DNA of 13,025 nucleotides from Oscillospiraceae bacterium (GTDB lineage Bacteria; Bacillota; Clostridia; Oscillospirales; Ruminococcaceae), in contig JAHHUC010000057.1 in the NCBI GenBank assembly GCA_020024215.1, positions 1-13,025 on the forward strand, written 5' to 3'. Made by a program: the position numbers and the translations under genes. This document shows positions 1 to 6,747 of this stretch, piece by piece (position 1 is the stretch's first letter; each line of letters opens with the position of its first letter). The notes under the pieces were generated by a model. The model made no database searches. It was not told the DNA's origin and saw only the letters and a program-made list of their open reading frames with translations.

Positions 1-1848
1 CATCATCTTGCGAGGAGGCAGGTTGGTAATGGCGATCAGAGTCTTGCCGACCAGCTCTTCCGGCTCATAAGTGTCGTGAATACCGCTTAAAATTACCCTG
101 TCAACACCTGTTCCATCATCCAAAGTGAATTTCAAAAGCTTCTTGGACTTCTTCACAGCCTCACACTCCTTAACCTTAACGGCGCGGAAGTCGGACTTAG
201 CAAAGGTGTCAAAATCAACAAAATCAGCAAACAGAGGTTCTATTTCCACCTTGGAGAAATCAATAGGTTCTTCAGAAATAATCGGCGCTTCGGAAACATT
301 CACAGGCTCAGAAATCTGAACTTTTTCGTCCTCCTTCGGAGCGTCTTTCTTGTCCAAGGGTTTCATTGTGGGGAAAAGAAGAACATCCCTTATGGATGCG
401 GAATCTGTCAGCAGCATAACAAGCCTGTCAATTCCGAAGCCAAGTCCTCCTGTGGGGGGAAGGCCGTACTCCAATGCAGTTACATAATCATAATCCACCT
501 CTGCCTTGGTGTCGGGGCTTTCCTCTCTCTTGAGCTTAAGCTGATATTCAAATCTTTCCTTCTGGTCAATGGGATCATTGAGCTCGCTGAAGGCATTTCC
601 AAACTCGGTGGCATTGATGAAATATTCAAATCTCTCTGTAAATTGGGGCTCATCCGGCTTTCTTTTTGCAAGAGGGCTGTTTTCAACAGGATAATCATAG
701 ATAAATGTGGGCTGAATGAGGTTTTCTTCTACAAAGGCATCAAAAAATTCAGCCAGCACCATGCCCTTTGTGGCATTGACAGCAACCTCCACCTTCTTTT
801 GCTTGGCACATTCCCTTGCATCTGCATCGGTATTCCAGTCATAATAATCCACGCCGGAATATTTCTTTACAGCCTCTGCCATTGTCATTCTCTCCCAATG
901 GCTCATATCTATCTCTCTGCCCTGATAGGAGATGGTTGTGCTGCCGCAGACCTTAACTGCAAGGTGCTTGTAAAGCTCCTCAACCAAATCCATCATGCCC
1001 ATATAATCTGTGTATGCCTGATAAAGCTCAACAGATGTGAATTCGGGGTTATGCTTGGTGTCCATTCCCTCATTTCTGAATATTCTGCCCACCTCATAAA
1101 CCCTGTCCATGCCGCCTATGATAAGCCTTTTTAGATAAAGCTCTGTCTCTATGCGAAGCGTCATATCCATATCCAGTGTGTTGTGGTGAGTTTTAAAGGG
1201 CTTTGCAGAGGCTGCTATTTCCAAGGGAACCAAAATCGGTGTATCCACCTCTAAAAAGCCTCTGGAATCCAAAAAGCTTCTTATTTCCCTTAAAATGCTG
1301 CTTCTTTTTACAAATGTATCCTTTACCTCAGGATTTACAATAAGGTCAACGTATCTCTGGCGATATCTTGTATCTGTGTCCTTAAGTCCGTGCCACTTGT
1401 CAGGCAGCGGAAGAAGTGATTTTGCCAAAAGAGTTATCTTTTTGGCATGGACAGAAATCTCTCCCTTTTGTGTTTTGAACACAAAGCCGTTTATGCCCAC
1501 TATGTCGCCCAAATCATACTTTTTGAAATCCTTAAAATTGTCCTTGCCTATTTCGTCAACCCTTACATATGCCTGTATTCTTCCCTTGTGGTCGCATATG
1601 TCGCAAAATGCTGCCTTGCCCATTATTCTCATGGTCATAATGCGCCCTGAAATGGCAACATCCTTGTTTTCCATTGCTTCAAAGTTGTCCAAAATCTCCC
1701 TTGAATCGGATGTGCGGTCAAATTTTGTGATGGCAAAGGGGTCCTTTCCTGCTTCTGCTAATTCCTTCAGCTTTTCCCTTCTGACTCTGGCCTGCTCAAT
1801 AAGGTCCTTTGGGTCATTTGATGCAGTCAGCTTTTCCATTTCGTTCAT
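1..1848 (-). CDS. lysS: Lysyl-tRNA synthetase (class II) with C-terminal tRNA-binding domain, 3' end beyond window
   Basis: Charges tRNA-Lys with lysine in the cytoplasm. 616 residues are visible and the frame is still open at the left edge. The N-terminal OB-fold anticodon-binding domain is at about residues 60-145. The class II catalytic domain follows at about 165-497. It has the LysRS-typical HHNTLDMDM (221-229), motif 2 with RNEG and HNPEF (258-270), and motif 3 GLGFGIDR (468-475). After an acidic linker (about 498-540) comes an extra domain (about 543-616+) with ILSGI, PEELVGK and TNLPPRKM, matching the Trbp111/MetRS C-terminal tRNA-binding OB fold. Most bacterial LysRS end near residue 500, so this is an extended form. 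The ATG at 1848 follows GGGAAAAGGTAAAG; a second in-frame ATG lies three codons later. It starts 19 bp after greA and is probably co-transcribed. The usual GGAxARPF loop reads IAASAKPF (211-218). Confidence 0.96.
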   Translation of the reverse strand, partial: MNEMEKLTASNDPKDLIEQARVRREKLKELAEAGKDPFAITKFDRTSDSREILDNFEAMENKDVAISGRIMTMRIMGKAAFCDICDHKGRIQAYVRVDEIGKDNFKDFKKYDLGDIVGINGFVFKTQKGEISVHAKKITLLAKSLLPLPDKWHGLKDTDTRYRQRYVDLIVNPEVKDTFVKRSSILREIRSFLDSRGFLEVDTPILVPLEIAASAKPFKTHHNTLDMDMTLRIETELYLKRLIIGGMDRVYEVGRIFRNEGMDTKHNPEFTSVELYQAYTDYMGMMDLVEELYKHLAVKVCGSTTISYQGREIDMSHWERMTMAEAVKKYSGVDYYDWNTDADARECAKQKKVEVAVNATKGMVLAEFFDAFVEENLIQPTFIYDYPVENSPLAKRKPDEPQFTERFEYFINATEFGNAFSELNDPIDQKERFEYQLKLKREESPDTKAEVDYDYVTALEYGLPPTGGLGFGIDRLVMLLTDSASIRDVLLFPTMKPLDKKDAPKEDEKVQISEPVNVSEAPIISEEPIDFSKVEIEPLFADFVDFDTFAKSDFRAVKVKECEAVKKSKKLLKFTLDDGTGVDRVILSGIHDTYEPEELVGKTLIAITNLPPRKMM

Positions 1849-1867
1849 CTTTACCTTTTCCCTTCGC

Positions 1868-2335
1868 TTACTTATCTATGTGCATTATCTTGAATTTAAG
1901 CTCTCCCACAGGAGCCTTTACAATGGCCTCATCGCCCACTCTTTTGCCTAAGATAGCCATACCCACAGGGGATGTGGTAGTGATTGTGTCATCATCTCCG
2001 GCTGAGGCTGCAATTTTGTAAACCTGCTGCTCCCCCAGCTCCTCATCCAAAAGTGTCACCTTTGTTCCCACAACAACATAATCGGTTGTGATGTGATCTA
2101 CAATGGTAACATTTTTAAGCTGCTCATCCAGCCTTGCAATTCTTGCCTCCAGCTGTGCCTGATCATTTTTTGCCTCATCGTATTCGCTGTTCTCAGAAAG
2201 GTCGCCAAAGCCTCTTGCAACCCTTATTTTTTCAGACACTTCGTCTCTTCTTACAGTCTTTAAAATTTCCAGTTCCTTTTTAAGATGATCATATTCTTCT
2301 CTGGTCATCTGACTTTGCTGATGTATATCTGTCAT
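1868..2335 (-). CDS. greA: Transcription elongation factor GreA
   Basis: Binds the secondary channel of RNA polymerase and stimulates cleavage of backtracked transcripts. The 155-residue length is normal. Residues 10-75 form the N-terminal antiparallel coiled coil. Its tip, DLSENSEY, carries the conserved acidic pair D45 and E48, equivalent to the catalytic D41/E44 of E. coli. The C-terminal FKBP-like domain (about 85-155) carries the conserved SPVGMAILGKRVGDEA stretch. The ATG at 2335 has a strong AAGGAGG (2345-2351) nine bases upstream. A later in-frame ATG (codon 10) is a less likely start. It is first in a two-gene unit with lysS and has its own promoter just upstream. Confidence 0.97.
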   Translation of the reverse strand: MTDIHQQSQMTREEYDHLKKELEILKTVRRDEVSEKIRVARGFGDLSENSEYDEAKNDQAQLEARIARLDEQLKNVTIVDHITTDYVVVGTKVTLLDEELGEQQVYKIAASAGDDDTITTTSPVGMAILGKRVGDEAIVKAPVGELKFKIMHIDK

Positions 2336-2401
2336 ATGAAAATGCCTCCTTAAAAGCTTTTTTACATTTTTCTTTTATCAAAACCGAAAGCCAATAAAAG
2401 T

Positions 2402-2429
2402 ATTATATCAAACAGCCTTCCTTAGTCAA
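2402..2429 (-). promoter_or_regulatory. Sigma-A-type promoter of greA-lysS
   Basis: On the minus strand, -35 TTGACT (2429-2424) and -10 TATAAT (2407-2402) are separated by 16 bp, giving an expected start near 2395 and a leader of about 60 nt. The -35 lies in the loop and arm of a short inverted repeat, TTCCTT-AGTC-AAGGAA on the plus strand (2418-2433). That could be an operator or a remnant of a terminator for the preceding protease gene, but it lacks a U-run on the minus strand. The promoter begins only about 12 bp after the preceding stop codon. Confidence 0.8.
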
Positions 2430-2440
2430 GGAAAAATCTT

Positions 2441-3835
2441 CTACTTTTTCTGAGAGCTTTCTTCATTTTTAGAAGTTTCAGAAGAGCCTTCGGATGAATT
2501 TTCCTCCTCGGTGCTTTCCTCAGAAGTTTCAGAAGAGCCTTCCTCCCCAGAGCTTTCCTCCTGTGACACATCAGAGCCTTCGCTCTCCTCTTCACCTTCT
2601 GATGAAGCCTTGGAAGTTTCCTCCAAATCAGGTCCCTCATCTCTTCTTATGCCGGACTTTACAACCTCCAAAGCCTTTTTAAGCTGTGCATCGGCGCTTA
2701 TGTCCAATGTGCCTATATCCTCCTCCAAATCAGGTGCAAGCTTGATTTCAAAATCCGGCTTGACGCCTACGCCGTCAAAATTAGGCGATATGGGGGGATT
2801 GTAAAGAGCCACGGTTATATCAAGAGCCGATCCGTCAGAAAGCGGAAAAATCTTCTGCATGGAGCCCTTTCCAAAGGTCTGTGTGCCCACCAGCTTCGCC
2901 TTTTGATAATCCTTGAGCGCCTGAGCAAAAAGCTCGGCAGAGGAGGCGGATTTTCCGTTTATGAGACATGCCATAGGGAATATAAGCTCTGATGAATCAG
3001 ATTCGTATAAAATGGTGGTCTTTCCCTCTTTATCGGTGGATGAAACAATAGGTCCCTGCGGCAATATCATATCCAGAATTTCTGCCACCGATTCCAATGT
3101 TCCGCCGGGATTGTTTCTGACATCAAAAATAATTCCCTTTGCGCCCTGAGCTATACAGTTATCCAGCGCATTTTTAAACTGCGCAGGTGTATTATCGTTG
3201 AATTCTGTGATTCTGATAACTCCCACGCCCTCTGCAACATAGCTGTCGGCAGTGATAATTTCCACCCTTCTTCTTGTGATGGTGTGGTTTTTTTCACTTC
3301 CGCCGTGGCGGACTGTAAGTATGACATCTGTTCCCGGCTCACCCTTAAAGGCATCGACAGCCGAATCATAGTTATCCACATTTACAGCAAGATCATCCAC
3401 CTTGGTTATTATATCCCCGGCTTCAATTCCGGAAATAAAGGCAGGAGAATCCGGCTTTACCTTTGCCACCTTTATATAACCGCTCAGGTCAGGCTCCGGA
3501 GTGATGCCTATATCAACCATCTGTCCGTCAAAGCCTCCCATTGCCTGTGCGTGCTGCTCGGCTGTGAGATACATGGCATATTTGTCGCCCAGACCGTTTA
3601 TATATCCTCTTATGATATTGTCCTTGAGGATTTCCTCGTCAATGCTTCCGTAGAAATCCTTCCTCACTCTGGTATCCACCTCCGACAGCTTCTGATACAT
3701 CTTTTCCCGCTGCTGGAGGTCATACACCTTTCCGTTAAAATCGCTTTGGGCATAGATCATCGTCATTATGAATGTCACTGTGGAAAACATAATGGCGATG
3801 GTCAGCGCCACTCCCAATGAAATTTTCTTATTCAT
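2441..3835 (-). CDS. S41-family C-terminal processing protease (CtpA/CtpB-like), membrane anchored
   Basis: Serine protease that trims or degrades envelope proteins from the C terminus outside the membrane. In order: cytoplasmic MNKK and one membrane anchor (about 6-29), a helical dimerisation region (35-90), a PDZ domain (about 95-185), and the S41 catalytic core (about 195-370) with FDVRNNPGG (237-245). The predicted nucleophile is S298 in GKSASSAE and the general base K323 in TFGKGSMQ; Q327 follows at the expected place. The 25-residue Ser-Lys spacing equals that of E. coli Tsp. Residues 400-464 are a low-complexity Ser/Glu tail, not part of the family core. The start is the first ATG after an in-frame TAA; only AAGG very close to the ATG and GGGA further up could serve as ribosome site, so translation may depend on the upstream hydrolase gene 44 bp away. 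In Bacillus, ctpB also follows ftsEX and acts in sporulation signalling. Confidence 0.94.
   Translation of the reverse strand: MNKKISLGVALTIAIMFSTVTFIMTMIYAQSDFNGKVYDLQQREKMYQKLSEVDTRVRKDFYGSIDEEILKDNIIRGYINGLGDKYAMYLTAEQHAQAMGGFDGQMVDIGITPEPDLSGYIKVAKVKPDSPAFISGIEAGDIITKVDDLAVNVDNYDSAVDAFKGEPGTDVILTVRHGGSEKNHTITRRRVEIITADSYVAEGVGVIRITEFNDNTPAQFKNALDNCIAQGAKGIIFDVRNNPGGTLESVAEILDMILPQGPIVSSTDKEGKTTILYESDSSELIFPMACLINGKSASSAELFAQALKDYQKAKLVGTQTFGKGSMQKIFPLSDGSALDITVALYNPPISPNFDGVGVKPDFEIKLAPDLEEDIGTLDISADAQLKKALEVVKSGIRRDEGPDLEETSKASSEGEEESEGSDVSQEESSGEEGSSETSEESTEEENSSEGSSETSKNEESSQKK
2471..2542 (-). repeat. Two 21-bp direct repeats in the protease tail
   Basis: AGAAGTTTCAGAAGAGCCTTC occurs at 2471-2491 and 2522-2542 (plus strand), 51 bp (17 codons) apart and in frame. 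Each copy encodes GSSETS (residues 433-438 and 450-455). This indicates that the acidic Ser/Glu tail grew by in-frame duplication. Confidence 0.85.
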
Positions 3836-3853
3836 ACCTTAAATTCCCAATCC

Positions 3854-3868
3854 GCCGCGCCCTGCGGC
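3854..3868 (-). repeat. Short GC-rich hairpin between hydrolase and protease genes
   Basis: GCCGC (3854-3858) and GCGGC (3864-3868) are perfect inverted arms around a 5-nt loop, 11 nt past the hydrolase stop codon. In the mRNA (minus strand) no U-run follows, so it is not a standard intrinsic terminator. It could influence mRNA processing or access to the weak ribosome site of the protease gene, but a stem this short may be chance. Confidence 0.35.
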
Positions 3869-3879
3869 AAAAATTACAG

Positions 3880-5097
3880 CTATTTCAGATAGCTCCAAGG
3901 ATTTACATGCTTTCCGTCAACTCTCACCTCAAAGTGAAGATGAGGACCTGTGGACCATCCTGTGGAGCCTACATAGCCTATTATATCTCCCCTCTTTACA
4001 GTCTGTCCCACATTCACATTAAGCCCGCTCTGATGGCCGTAAAGCGTGGATATGCCGCCGCCGTGATCTATGATGCAGTAAATTCCGTAGCCTCTTCCGG
4101 GTGTGTAGGTTTTCTGAACAAATGCCACCTTGCCGTCAGATGCCGCAGAGATGGGCTTTCCGTAAATACCCTTTCCGGCTGCATTAAGACCTGCAATATC
4201 TATACCTGTGTGGAAATCCTTGCCGCCGAATCTCCAGCCGTACTGGCTGGTGACGCTGTAATAGCCGTTGACAGGCCACAGCATAACTCCGCCCTCATAT
4301 TTTCCCACGGATTTTATCTGAGCATAGATGGCGTCAACCTCGCTTTGAACCTCCTTCATCTGCTTGTCTATCTTTGCCTTGTTGGCGATATATTCCTTTT
4401 CCAGAGCCTCTATATCCTGGATCATATCCTCTGTTTTTGAAAGCTGTGTTCCCAGCTGATCCTGCTTATCTGCCATCTGCTTTTTTGCCTGACTGACCTG
4501 ATTTTTGTTTTCCTCCACCTCGCTTTTGGCAGCGTTTATATATTTCAATTCCAGCTGAAGGTCCTTTAAAAGGTCCTTGTCATGATCTGCTATTTTTGAT
4601 GCCACCTGCGCCCGTGAAAGAAAATGGGAAAAGCTGTCTGCACCCATCACAAGACCGAGGACGGTGGAATTCTGGCTTTTATACATGGCGTTGAGCCTCA
4701 TGCGAAGCATCCGGCTGTTTTCATCTATTTCGCTTTCAGCCTTTGATATAAGGCTCTCCTTTGAAGCGATGTTGTCCTCAAGAATGTTTATGGATTGAGC
4801 CAGCACATCTATCTGCTGGCGCACGGCATATATCTGATTATCCAGCTGTTTTTTAAGTGCCAGCTGCTTATCCTTGTCGTTTCTTGCCTTGTTTATCTCC
4901 TTTTGCACAGCCTCCTGCTGTTTTTGAAGGCTGGCGTATTTGCTGTTCAAATCATTAAGCTGCTCTTTATATGCCGCATTATTATCAACGGCAGGAGAGG
5001 TCACCTGACCTGCATATGAGCTTAGGTTTAAAGACAATACCAGACTAAAAGCCGCAGCAAGGGAAAAAACCTTGAGCATTTTTCTTTTAAGCTTCAA
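3880..5097 (-). CDS. Secreted coiled-coil LytM (M23) peptidoglycan hydrolase, likely FtsEX effector
   Basis: Predicted zinc endopeptidase that cuts cell-wall crosslinks. Residues 1-29 form a signal peptide (KLKRK, hydrophobic core, SYA before the likely cut). Residues 41-260 are long coiled coil, as in EnvC, PcsB and CwlO, proteins controlled by FtsEX. Residues 270-405 are a LytM/M23 domain with all zinc and catalytic positions: H296 and D300 in HTGID, H355 in LYGH, and H386/H388 in PHLHFE. It is therefore unlike E. coli EnvC, whose LytM domain is inactive. The start is taken as TTG at 5097 because AAGGAGG lies 6 bases before it; the in-frame ATG at 5079 would be 24 bases away and would shorten the signal peptide's charged end. 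It lies 70 bp after ftsX. The direct FtsX link is inferred from adjacency and architecture. Confidence 0.94.
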   Translation of the reverse strand: MKLKRKMLKVFSLAAAFSLVLSLNLSSYAGQVTSPAVDNNAAYKEQLNDLNSKYASLQKQQEAVQKEINKARNDKDKQLALKKQLDNQIYAVRQQIDVLAQSINILEDNIASKESLISKAESEIDENSRMLRMRLNAMYKSQNSTVLGLVMGADSFSHFLSRAQVASKIADHDKDLLKDLQLELKYINAAKSEVEENKNQVSQAKKQMADKQDQLGTQLSKTEDMIQDIEALEKEYIANKAKIDKQMKEVQSEVDAIYAQIKSVGKYEGGVMLWPVNGYYSVTSQYGWRFGGKDFHTGIDIAGLNAAGKGIYGKPISAASDGKVAFVQKTYTPGRGYGIYCIIDHGGGISTLYGHQSGLNVNVGQTVKRGDIIGYVGSTGWSTGPHLHFEVRVDGKHVNPWSYLK

Positions 5098-5103
5098 CTT
5101 AAT

Positions 5104-5110
5104 CCTCCTT
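5104..5110 (-). promoter_or_regulatory. Ribosome binding site fixing a TTG start for the M23 hydrolase
   Basis: A full AAGGAGG on the minus strand sits six bases before TTG (5097-5095). The next in-frame ATG (5079-5077) is too far from it, so TTG is the supported start. Confidence 0.8.
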
Positions 5111-5129
5111 TTTTTTACTCATGGCAATC

Positions 5130-5138
5130 ATTCTAACA
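5130..5138 (-). promoter_or_regulatory. Possible secondary extended -10 promoter before the M23 hydrolase
   Basis: In the 70-bp gap after ftsX the minus strand reads TGTTAGAAT (5138-5130), an extended -10 element. The hexamer 17 bp upstream, ACAAAG, is a poor -35. It would give a leader of about 25 nt. Weak evidence; read-through from the regulator promoter may be enough. Confidence 0.25.
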
Positions 5139-5167
5139 TCAAATTATTAAGCCTTTGTGTAGTGCAT

Positions 5168-6073
5168 TTAAACTTTGAGATATTTGCCCAGAAAAACAAA
5201 GCTTCCCAAGCAGCCCATGAAAACTCCGCCGGCAACAAAGTAAAGCCCCATCTCAAGAGCCACAGACTCAAAGGGGATGAGATTTTGATAAACAAGCTGC
5301 ATCCATGAGGCGTCGCTTCCCATAAGATAGCGCGAGAGTATCTCATAGCCGCCCCAGATGGAGAAAAAGGCTATGACAGCTGAAACAAGGCCTATTACTA
5401 TGCCCTCTGTTATAAACGGAAGCCTTATGAAGGCATCGGTTGCACCTACATATTTCATTATGCTTATTTCCTTGCTCCTGCTGAAAACGGTGAGGCGTAT
5501 GGTGTTGGAGATTATCATAAAGGACACCACGGCAAGAATAATGACGATTGCTGTTCCTGTCAAAGAAACAGCCTTTTTAAGGCTCTGCACAGAGGTTGCC
5601 ACATCGTATGAGGCACTTATGGATTCTATGCCGCCCAGATTGTATATCTCATCTATGGTATCATTCATTTTGGAGAGATCCTTTAAAACCACCCTGTATG
5701 AATTTTGCAGCGGATTGTCATTTATAAGCCATTCAAGCAGCGTGCCGTCGTCGCCTAAATCCTCCATCCACTGCCTTAAGCCCTCGTCGCTGGAGACAAA
5801 TTCCACCGAGCTGATATTTTCTATCTTTTTGAGCTTTTCGTCCAAATCAATAAGGTCCTGGCCCTTCACATCATAATCCAAAAAGACCATTATTTCATTC
5901 TGGCTTTCTATGTAGCCTGCCATTGCGTTTACATTGAGTGCAAAAAGCACCGAAAGCCCCAGAAGTATCAGGCATGCCACCAGAACGCCCACAGATGCAA
6001 CAGATATCTGCCTGTTCTGGCGTATGTTTTCAAAGCCCTCATGTACAAGATATTTTATGCTGCTACCTCGCAT
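5168..6073 (-). CDS. ftsX: Cell division membrane protein FtsX
   Basis: Permease-like partner of FtsE that passes ATP-driven shape changes to an extracellular wall hydrolase. The 301-residue length is typical of Gram-positive FtsX. The topology matches the family: TM1 about 23-50, a large extracellular domain about 51-168, TM2 about 169-190, TM3 about 222-245, TM4 about 271-295. The cytoplasmic segment after TM2 has the family-typical NTIRLTVFSRSKEISIMKYVGA (189-210), the coupling region to FtsE. The ATG at 6073 follows AGGAGG (6080-6085) by six bases, and the first 11 bp overlap the end of ftsE, so the pair is translationally coupled. The secreted M23 enzyme encoded next is the likely target of its outer domain. 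Confidence 0.97.
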   Translation of the reverse strand: MRGSSIKYLVHEGFENIRQNRQISVASVGVLVACLILLGLSVLFALNVNAMAGYIESQNEIMVFLDYDVKGQDLIDLDEKLKKIENISSVEFVSSDEGLRQWMEDLGDDGTLLEWLINDNPLQNSYRVVLKDLSKMNDTIDEIYNLGGIESISASYDVATSVQSLKKAVSLTGTAIVIILAVVSFMIISNTIRLTVFSRSKEISIMKYVGATDAFIRLPFITEGIVIGLVSAVIAFFSIWGGYEILSRYLMGSDASWMQLVYQNLIPFESVALEMGLYFVAGGVFMGCLGSFVFLGKYLKV

Positions 6074-6746
6074 AAGCTGCCTCCTCTCTGGAGTCAGCTA
6101 CCAGCGCTCCGTCTTGAAGAATTATGGTTCTGTGGCGGAACCTTGTGACAAGGCTGTGCTCATGTGTGACCATGAGAACAGTTGTGCCCTGCCTGTTTAT
6201 CTCGCTTAAAAGCTCCACTATTTCACGGCTCATGCCGGGATCAACATTTCCCGTAGGCTCATCTGCTATGATGAGATCGGGATTGTTCACAATCGCCCTT
6301 GCAAGAGCAACCCTCTGCTGCTCTCCTCCGGAAAGCTGCTCAGGGAATCTCTTGGCAAAAGCGGTCAGGTCCAAAAGGTCCATAACATAGGGCACTCTTT
6401 TGGATATATAATCGGAAGGAGCGTTTATCACCCTTAGTGCAAAGGCTATGTTGTCATAGACATTCATGGTATCTATGAGCCTGAAATCCTGAAAAACAAC
6501 TCCTATCTTTCTTCTGTAATAGGGCACTTCCTTTCTCTTGAGCCTGCCCACATCAAAGCCGTTGACAATTATTTTGCCGGCAGAGAGCTTTTCCTCTTTT
6601 AATATAAGCTTGAGAAGGGTGCTTTTTCCTGCGCCGGAAGCACCCAGCACAAAAACAAATTCCCCATCGGAAATTTTAAGGCTCACATTGTTGAGCGCAT
6701 AATGGCTTCCCGGGTATTTTTTAGAAACATTTACAAATTCTACCAT
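6063..6746 (-). CDS. ftsE: Cell division ATP-binding protein FtsE
   Basis: ABC-type ATPase on the inner face of the membrane that powers FtsX; the pair acts as a mechanical switch for wall hydrolases rather than as a transporter. At 227 residues it is normal length. Motifs: Walker A GASGAGKST (35-43), Q-loop FQDFR (85-89), signature LSGGEQQR (138-145), Walker B LIIADEPT (158-165) and the switch histidine H195 in VTHEH. FDVGRL near residue 64 and FRLIDTMNVYDNIAFAL (88-104) are also typical of FtsE. The ATG at 6746 comes one base after the regulator's stop codon. No good ribosome site is present (only GGTAAAG inside the previous gene), so it probably relies on coupling to the regulator's translation. 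Confidence 0.97.
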   Translation of the reverse strand: MVEFVNVSKKYPGSHYALNNVSLKISDGEFVFVLGASGAGKSTLLKLILKEEKLSAGKIIVNGFDVGRLKRKEVPYYRRKIGVVFQDFRLIDTMNVYDNIAFALRVINAPSDYISKRVPYVMDLLDLTAFAKRFPEQLSGGEQQRVALARAIVNNPDLIIADEPTGNVDPGMSREIVELLSEINRQGTTVLMVTHEHSLVTRFRHRTIILQDGALVADSREEAAYAR

Positions 6747-6747
6747 A

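Noticed and set aside
1295..1951. Plus-strand open frame of 218 codons
   Set aside because: It lies opposite lysS and the end of greA, both with clear motifs; Ser/Phe-rich composition is that of an antisense shadow and there is no matching ribosome site.
2422..2640. Minus-strand Lys/Arg-rich frame of 72 codons inside the protease tail
   Set aside because: It is another frame of the GAA/AGC-rich Ser/Glu repeat region; the protease frame continues through it without a break.
3836..3879. Terminator between the M23 and Ctp genes
   Set aside because: The 5-bp hairpin lacks a following U-run on the transcribed sense strand.
3284..4440. Two plus-strand frames (3284-3820 and 3817-4440)
   Set aside because: They run antisense to the Ctp and M23 genes, whose catalytic motifs are intact; His/Cys/Tyr-rich composition suggests shadows.
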